From Catenulispora rubra (GTDB taxonomy: Bacteria; Actinomycetota; Actinomycetes; Streptomycetales; Catenulisporaceae): DNA of 64,000 nt. Below the pieces are notes generated by a model. The model saw nothing but the letters and a program-made list of their open reading frames with translations. It searched no databases and was not told the DNA's origin. Shown here piece by piece: positions 60,212-64,000 of the stretch. Position 1 is the stretch's first letter; each line of letters starts with the position of its first letter. A program made the translations under genes and the position numbers. Location: assembly GCF_015356825.1 (NCBI RefSeq), contig NZ_JAACYW010000004.1, positions 1-64,000 of the forward strand, in the 5' to 3' direction.

Positions 60212-61747
60212 TCAGGAGCCGCCGTATCGCTTCCGGAGTTCGGCCTTGAGCGTCTTGCCCGCGCCGCTGCGCGGCAGGAAATCGGTGAAGACGACGCCTT
60301 TCGGCACCTTGTATTTCGCCAGGCGGGCTGCGGCGAACTCCAGCAGTTCGCGGGCCAGATCCGTCCTGGCCGCGTCGTCCTGTGTCTGGTGCGCGGAACG
60401 CACCACTACGACTGCACGGCCCACCTCTCCCCAGCGCGCGTCCGGAACGCCGATCACGGCGCACTCCGACACCGCCGGGTGTGCGAGCAGGGCCTCCTCC
60501 ACCTCCGCCGGGGAGATGTTCTCGCCGCCGGAGATGATCAGGTCCTTCAACCGGTCGACGATCCGTATGTAGCCGTCGGCGTCGGCGGTGGCCAGGTCTC
60601 CGGTCCGCAACCATCCGTCGACCAGTGTTTGGTCCGTCTCCTGGGGACACCGCCAGTAGCCGGGCATGACGTTCGGCCCCTCGACACGCAGCTCCCCCAC
60701 CTCTCCGACTCCGGCCGGCGCTTCGCCGGCGCCATCAAGTCCGGTTCGGACAAGACGCACATCGGTGAAGAACATCGGCACCCCTGCGCTGCCGGCCTTA
60801 CTCACCGCGTGCTCGGCGTCCAACAGCAGCGTGCCCGGGGACGCCTCGGTCAGGCCGTAGCCCTGGACGAAGCTGAGGCCGAGCGCGAGATAGCGCTCGA
60901 TGAGCGGGCGCGGCACGGGCGCTCCCCCGCACATCAGGGTACGGATGCTGCTGAGATCGGCCTCGGCGAAAGCCGGCGTGTCCGCGAGCCGCTGGAACAT
61001 CGCGGGCACCCCGAACAGCAGCGTGACCTGGTGCCGCGCGACCAGCTCGATCGTGCGCACCTCGTCGAAGGCTTCCTCCAACACCACGGTGCCGCCCTTG
61101 ACCAGGGTCGGAAGGCAGGTCATGCCGAGCGCGGCGGTATGGAACAGCGGCGCGCTGACGAGCGTTACTTCGTCGTGCGCGAGATCGGTGTCGACGATCA
61201 CGTTGATCGCGTTCCACGTGAGGTTGCCGTGGGTGAGCACCACGCCCTTGGGGCGGCCGGTCGTGCCGGATGTGTAGAGAATCATGCAGGGGTCGTCCAG
61301 CGTCACCGGCAGGTCAGGCAGTTGCGGCGCGGAATCGTCGGCCGCGGTGGTGAGCGCCGAGAGCAGCGTGATCGCGACACCGGACTCGGCGATCGCGGCC
61401 TGCGCCGAATCGCCGTAGCCGTCTGTGTGCACCACCAACGTGCTTTCGCTGTCGGTCAGGCAGTAGCCGAGCTCCGCTGCGGTCAGCCGGGTGTTGAGCG
61501 GTACGAACACCGCGCCGAGCATCCCTGCCGCGAACAGCGTCTCCAGATACGCGGGGTGGTTCGGGCCGAGGTACGCCACGCGGTCGCCGGCCCGCAGACC
61601 CGCTTCGCGCAGCCGATGGGCTGCTGCCAGTGTGCGGTCGTGCAGTTCACGGTAGCTGTACTGCCGGTCCTGATGGATGACGGCTGTCGCCTGCGGGCAC
61701 TTGCGCGCACGTCGTGCGGTCCACGAACCGAGGCCTTCGTTGCGCAT
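60212..61747 (-). CDS. AMP-dependent acyl-CoA synthetase/ligase
   Basis: The 511-aa ANL-superfamily ligase has the P-loop Y-T-S-G-T-T-G-R-P-K-G, Y-G-L-T-E-A-S-P, the hinge R-T-G-D-L-A, D-R-L-K-D-L-I-I-S-G-G-E-N-I and the catalytic lysine in G-K-T-L-K-A-E-L. It activates a carboxylic acid to its CoA thioester. In this operon the acid is probably the product of the amidohydrolase, or a fatty or aromatic acid. Confidence 0.92.
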   Translation of the reverse strand: MRNEGLGSWTARRARKCPQATAVIHQDRQYSYRELHDRTLAAAHRLREAGLRAGDRVAYLGPNHPAYLETLFAAGMLGAVFVPLNTRLTAAELGYCLTDSESTLVVHTDGYGDSAQAAIAESGVAITLLSALTTAADDSAPQLPDLPVTLDDPCMILYTSGTTGRPKGVVLTHGNLTWNAINVIVDTDLAHDEVTLVSAPLFHTAALGMTCLPTLVKGGTVVLEEAFDEVRTIELVARHQVTLLFGVPAMFQRLADTPAFAEADLSSIRTLMCGGAPVPRPLIERYLALGLSFVQGYGLTEASPGTLLLDAEHAVSKAGSAGVPMFFTDVRLVRTGLDGAGEAPAGVGEVGELRVEGPNVMPGYWRCPQETDQTLVDGWLRTGDLATADADGYIRIVDRLKDLIISGGENISPAEVEEALLAHPAVSECAVIGVPDARWGEVGRAVVVVRSAHQTQDDAARTDLARELLEFAAARLAKYKVPKGVVFTDFLPRSGAGKTLKAELRKRYGGS

Positions 61748-61763
61748 CGTCGATGGCTCCTTG

Positions 61764-62648
61764 TCAGAACCCCAGCAGCCGGGCGGCGTTGTCCTTGAGG
61801 ATCTTCGGACGTACCTCGTCCTTGATCGGCAGCTTGTCGAAGTCGGCGAGCCACCGTTCCGGGGTGAGCAGCGGGTAGTCGGTACCGAACAGGACCTTGT
61901 CCTTCAGCAGGGTGTTGGCGTACTGCACCAACTGCGGCGGGAAGTATTTGGGCGACCAGCCGGAAAGGTCGATGTAGACCTGCGGCTTGTGCGTCGCGAC
62001 CGCCAGTGCCTCGTCCTGCCAGGGGAACGAGGGATGGGCCAGGATGATCGGCATCGCGGGGAAGTCCGCGGCGACGTCGTCGACGTGCATCGGGTTGGAG
62101 TACTTCAGCCGGATCCCGCCGCCGCCCGGCGCCCCGGCGCCTATACCGGTCTGCCCGGTGTGGAACACGGCGATCGCGCCGGCGTCCTCGATCGCCTCGT
62201 AGAGCGGATAGGCCGTACGGTCGTTCGGGAAGAAGGCCTGCAGATTCGGATGGAACTTGAAGCCGCGCACCCCGTACTCTTCGACGAGCCGACGCACCTG
62301 ACGGACTCCAGATCGGCCCTTCGCCGGATCGATCGAGGCGAACGGGATGATCACGTCCGGATAGCGGTGCGCAGCCTCGGCGATCTCCTCGTTCGGTACG
62401 GCCGGGACTCCGGTGGCCGCCTCCGCGTCCACGGTGAAAACGATCGCGGCCATGCGCAGGTCGCGGTAGTAGGCGCCGATCTCGTCGAGCGTCGGCTTAC
62501 GTCTGCCGTCAGCGACCTTGAAGTACTCCGAGGAGGCCGATTCGAGCTCGGCTGACAGGGAACCTGCTCCGGACGCCGATACTTCGGCATGGGTGTGCAC
62601 ATCTATCGCGACAAGCCGGTCCACGTCGAGCCTTGGTTCACTCGTCAT
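61764..62648 (-). CDS. Amidohydrolase-family protein (amidohydrolase_2)
   Basis: The 294-aa TIM-barrel metal hydrolase has I-D-V-H-T-H, G-F-K-F-H-P-N-L-Q, L-A-H-P-S-F-P-W and F-G-T-D-Y-P-L-L. This is the branch with decarboxylases and hydratases of aromatic breakdown. The start ATG overlaps the SDR stop by 4 bp (ATGA), so the two genes are coupled. It is a relative, not a copy, of the amidohydrolase at 8646-9614. Confidence 0.88.
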   Translation of the reverse strand: MTSEPRLDVDRLVAIDVHTHAEVSASGAGSLSAELESASSEYFKVADGRRKPTLDEIGAYYRDLRMAAIVFTVDAEAATGVPAVPNEEIAEAAHRYPDVIIPFASIDPAKGRSGVRQVRRLVEEYGVRGFKFHPNLQAFFPNDRTAYPLYEAIEDAGAIAVFHTGQTGIGAGAPGGGGIRLKYSNPMHVDDVAADFPAMPIILAHPSFPWQDEALAVATHKPQVYIDLSGWSPKYFPPQLVQYANTLLKDKVLFGTDYPLLTPERWLADFDKLPIKDEVRPKILKDNAARLLGF

Positions 62649-63595
62649 CGTGCCGCAGCCTCCGACCGGACGGGCTCGTCGAGCGGACGCGGCGCGGGGA
62701 TACCGACCGATTCCGGCACCCGGCCGAGCGTCGACGGCCAGGCGGTAGCGATCGCGTCCGAGGTCCAGCCGCCGTCGGTGTAGGCGGTGGCGGTTTCGCG
62801 CGGGTGCGACCACAGCGCGAGTCGGTCGCCTCCGATCCCGATCGCCTGCCCGTTCACGTCACGGGCGGCGTCCGACGCGAGGTAGACCACCAGACCCGCG
62901 ACGTCCTCGACGGTCCCGAACCCCTCGCCCTTGCGCAGCGCCTCGGGCAGCGGCACGCCGTCGCGCTCGTACGCCTCGACGTGTGGCGCGAAGAAGGGGA
63001 TCGTCTTCGTCATCGCGGTCGCGGCGACCGGAACGAGGGCGTTGACGGTGATTTCAGCGCGAGCCAGTTCAAGGGCCCAGGTCCGCATCATCCCGACGAT
63101 GGCGGCCTTGGCCGCGGCGTAGTTGGTCTGGCCGAAGGTGCCGCGCTGCCCGGTGGGTGAGCCGGCGACGATGACGCGTCCACCCCGACCCTGGGCGCGC
63201 ATTGCGATCGCGGCAGCGCGCACGCAGGTGAAGGTGCCACGCACGTGGACGTCCAGCACCGTGTCGAAGTCCTCGTCCGACATCTTCCACAAGACGCTGT
63301 CACGCAGCACACCCGCATTGGTGACCAGCACGTCGAGGCCGTCGAACTCGTCGAACGCCGTCGCGACGAGACGTTGGGCGGTGTCGGTGGGCCCGACGGG
63401 GCCGACGACGGCCACCGCCCGGCCGCCGACATCCCGCACTGATCGCACGGCCTCAGCGGCTGCGGCCTCGTCCACGTCATTGACGACCACGGCGGCGCCC
63501 GCCGCGGCCAGCGCCGTGGCGTAGGCCAGGCCGAGACCCCGGCCGGCACCGGTGACCACCGCCGTCTTCCCCGTCAGATCGATGGCTTCGGCCAT
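62645..63595 (-). CDS. SDR-family dehydrogenase, MFE-like
   Basis: The protein is 316 aa. A classical SDR domain (G-A-G-R-G-L-G, T-N-A-G-V, Ser in V-A-G-S-P-T, Y-A-A-A-K) is followed by a C-terminal extension of about 60 residues ending near L-A-L-W-S-H-P. This resembles 3-hydroxyacyl-CoA dehydrogenase domains of peroxisomal-type multifunctional enzymes. GGGAGG precedes the ATG. It is the first gene of the operon, so 3-hydroxyacyl-CoA made by the MaoC protein is a plausible substrate. Confidence 0.9.
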   Translation of the reverse strand: MAEAIDLTGKTAVVTGAGRGLGLAYATALAAAGAAVVVNDVDEAAAAEAVRSVRDVGGRAVAVVGPVGPTDTAQRLVATAFDEFDGLDVLVTNAGVLRDSVLWKMSDEDFDTVLDVHVRGTFTCVRAAAIAMRAQGRGGRVIVAGSPTGQRGTFGQTNYAAAKAAIVGMMRTWALELARAEITVNALVPVAATAMTKTIPFFAPHVEAYERDGVPLPEALRKGEGFGTVEDVAGLVVYLASDAARDVNGQAIGIGGDRLALWSHPRETATAYTDGGWTSDAIATAWPSTLGRVPESVGIPAPRPLDEPVRSEAAAR

Positions 63596-63725
63596 CAGGC
63601 ACCTCCCTGTCGGCTGCGGGCGGGTTCGCCCGACGGTCAAGACATTAGGCAGTCTGTCAACGGCAGTCAATGAATCGCCTAACATTGCCGCGGACGTCGG
63701 GCGATGGTCGGGTATCGTGACAGCC

Positions 63726-64000
63726 GTGCAGGCCGATCAGCGGGAACCCGGCGAGGACGAGGACGAGGACGGCGGCGTCCGGCCGCAGACGTTGATGCTG
63801 AACCTGCTCGGCCGCTACTTGCTCGGGCGCGGGGTCGCCGTGTCCGCGGCGAGCGTCATCGAGGTCTTCGCCCGGGTCGGCGTCGGCGAGCACGCCGCCC
63901 GCTCCACGCTGGCCCGCATGGTCAACCGGGGCATGCTGACCCGGCACAGGCACGGCCGCGCGATGTACTTCGGACTGACCGAACAGGCGGAGCGGATCCT
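63726..64000 (+). CDS. PaaX-like transcriptional regulator, 3' end outside the window
   Basis: The 91 visible residues start at GTG 63726 with an acidic segment, then the PaaX N-terminal winged helix: R-P-Q-T-L-M-L-N-L-L-G-R-Y-L-L, A-A-R-S-T-L-A-R-M-V-N-R-G-M-L and a basic wing. PaaX regulators respond to CoA thioesters such as phenylacetyl-CoA. It is divergent from the five-gene catabolic operon. A TTAGGC/GCCTAA pair (63645-63650, 63677-63682) in the shared region is a possible operator. Confidence 0.8.
   Translation, partial: MQADQREPGEDEDEDGGVRPQTLMLNLLGRYLLGRGVAVSAASVIEVFARVGVGEHAARSTLARMVNRGMLTRHRHGRAMYFGLTEQAERI

Overview
The window is 64 kb of high-GC DNA with dense coding on both strands, many GTG starts and GGAGG-type ribosome binding sites. 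It carries actinomycete families: DUF3145, MmyB-type and XRE/TPR regulators, an MMPL exporter, PaaX and many TetR/GntR/MerR regulators. This fits a filamentous actinomycete (Streptomyces/Catenulispora-like). The genus cannot be fixed from the sequence alone.

Layout. (1) 1-21.4 kb looks like ordinary chromosome: a LysR/nitrilase pair, DUF3145, a TetR-MMPL exporter pair with a doubled operator, a 2-hydroxyacid dehydrogenase, and a gluconate operon (FadR-type regulator, gntK, gntP) that runs into an FMN glutamate-synthase-like gene. Acetyltransferases, a lipoprotein, TrmO and SDRs follow. (2) tRNA-Asn and a CAT-anticodon tRNA at 21.6-21.9 kb are followed by a tyrosine integrase and an excisionase-like gene. 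From there to about 46.5 kb the DNA is mosaic: broken methyltransferase and recombinase genes, two IS5-family elements, HATPase/XRE/TPR regulatory modules, and intact accessory clusters. (3) 46.5-56.2 kb holds SDR/VOC/hydrolase clusters under TetR control, an acyltransferase next to a sigma factor, and gene fragments. (4) 57.4-64 kb holds a secreted lipase and a five-gene catabolic operon (SDR, amidohydrolase, acyl-CoA ligase, MaoC, IclR) with a divergent PaaX-type regulator cut by the window end.

The most interesting locus is 29.3-34.3 kb. A UTRA-type GntR gene, a divergent methyltransferase and an operon are linked by two 16-bp palindromes that are exact reverse complements of each other. 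The operon encodes a 131-aa unknown protein, a radical SAM/SPASM enzyme, a 55-aa peptide with three W-D-N and one F-D-N motifs, a pentapeptide-repeat protein and a 248-aa possible oxygenase. I read this as a RiPP pathway making a multiply cyclised (three-residue cyclophane type) peptide. Two unusual features are an extra residue in the radical SAM cysteine motif (CX3CX3C) and a pentapeptide-repeat protein that could be an immunity factor. The peptide gene overlaps the enzyme gene by 4 bp, has a strong ribosome binding site and is followed by a GC-rich stem-loop.

Other themes are operator palindromes that can be assigned to neighbouring regulators (TetR at 4.5, 48.8 and 55.6 kb; MerR at 45.0 kb), several strong hairpins, and gene remnants that mark recombination points.
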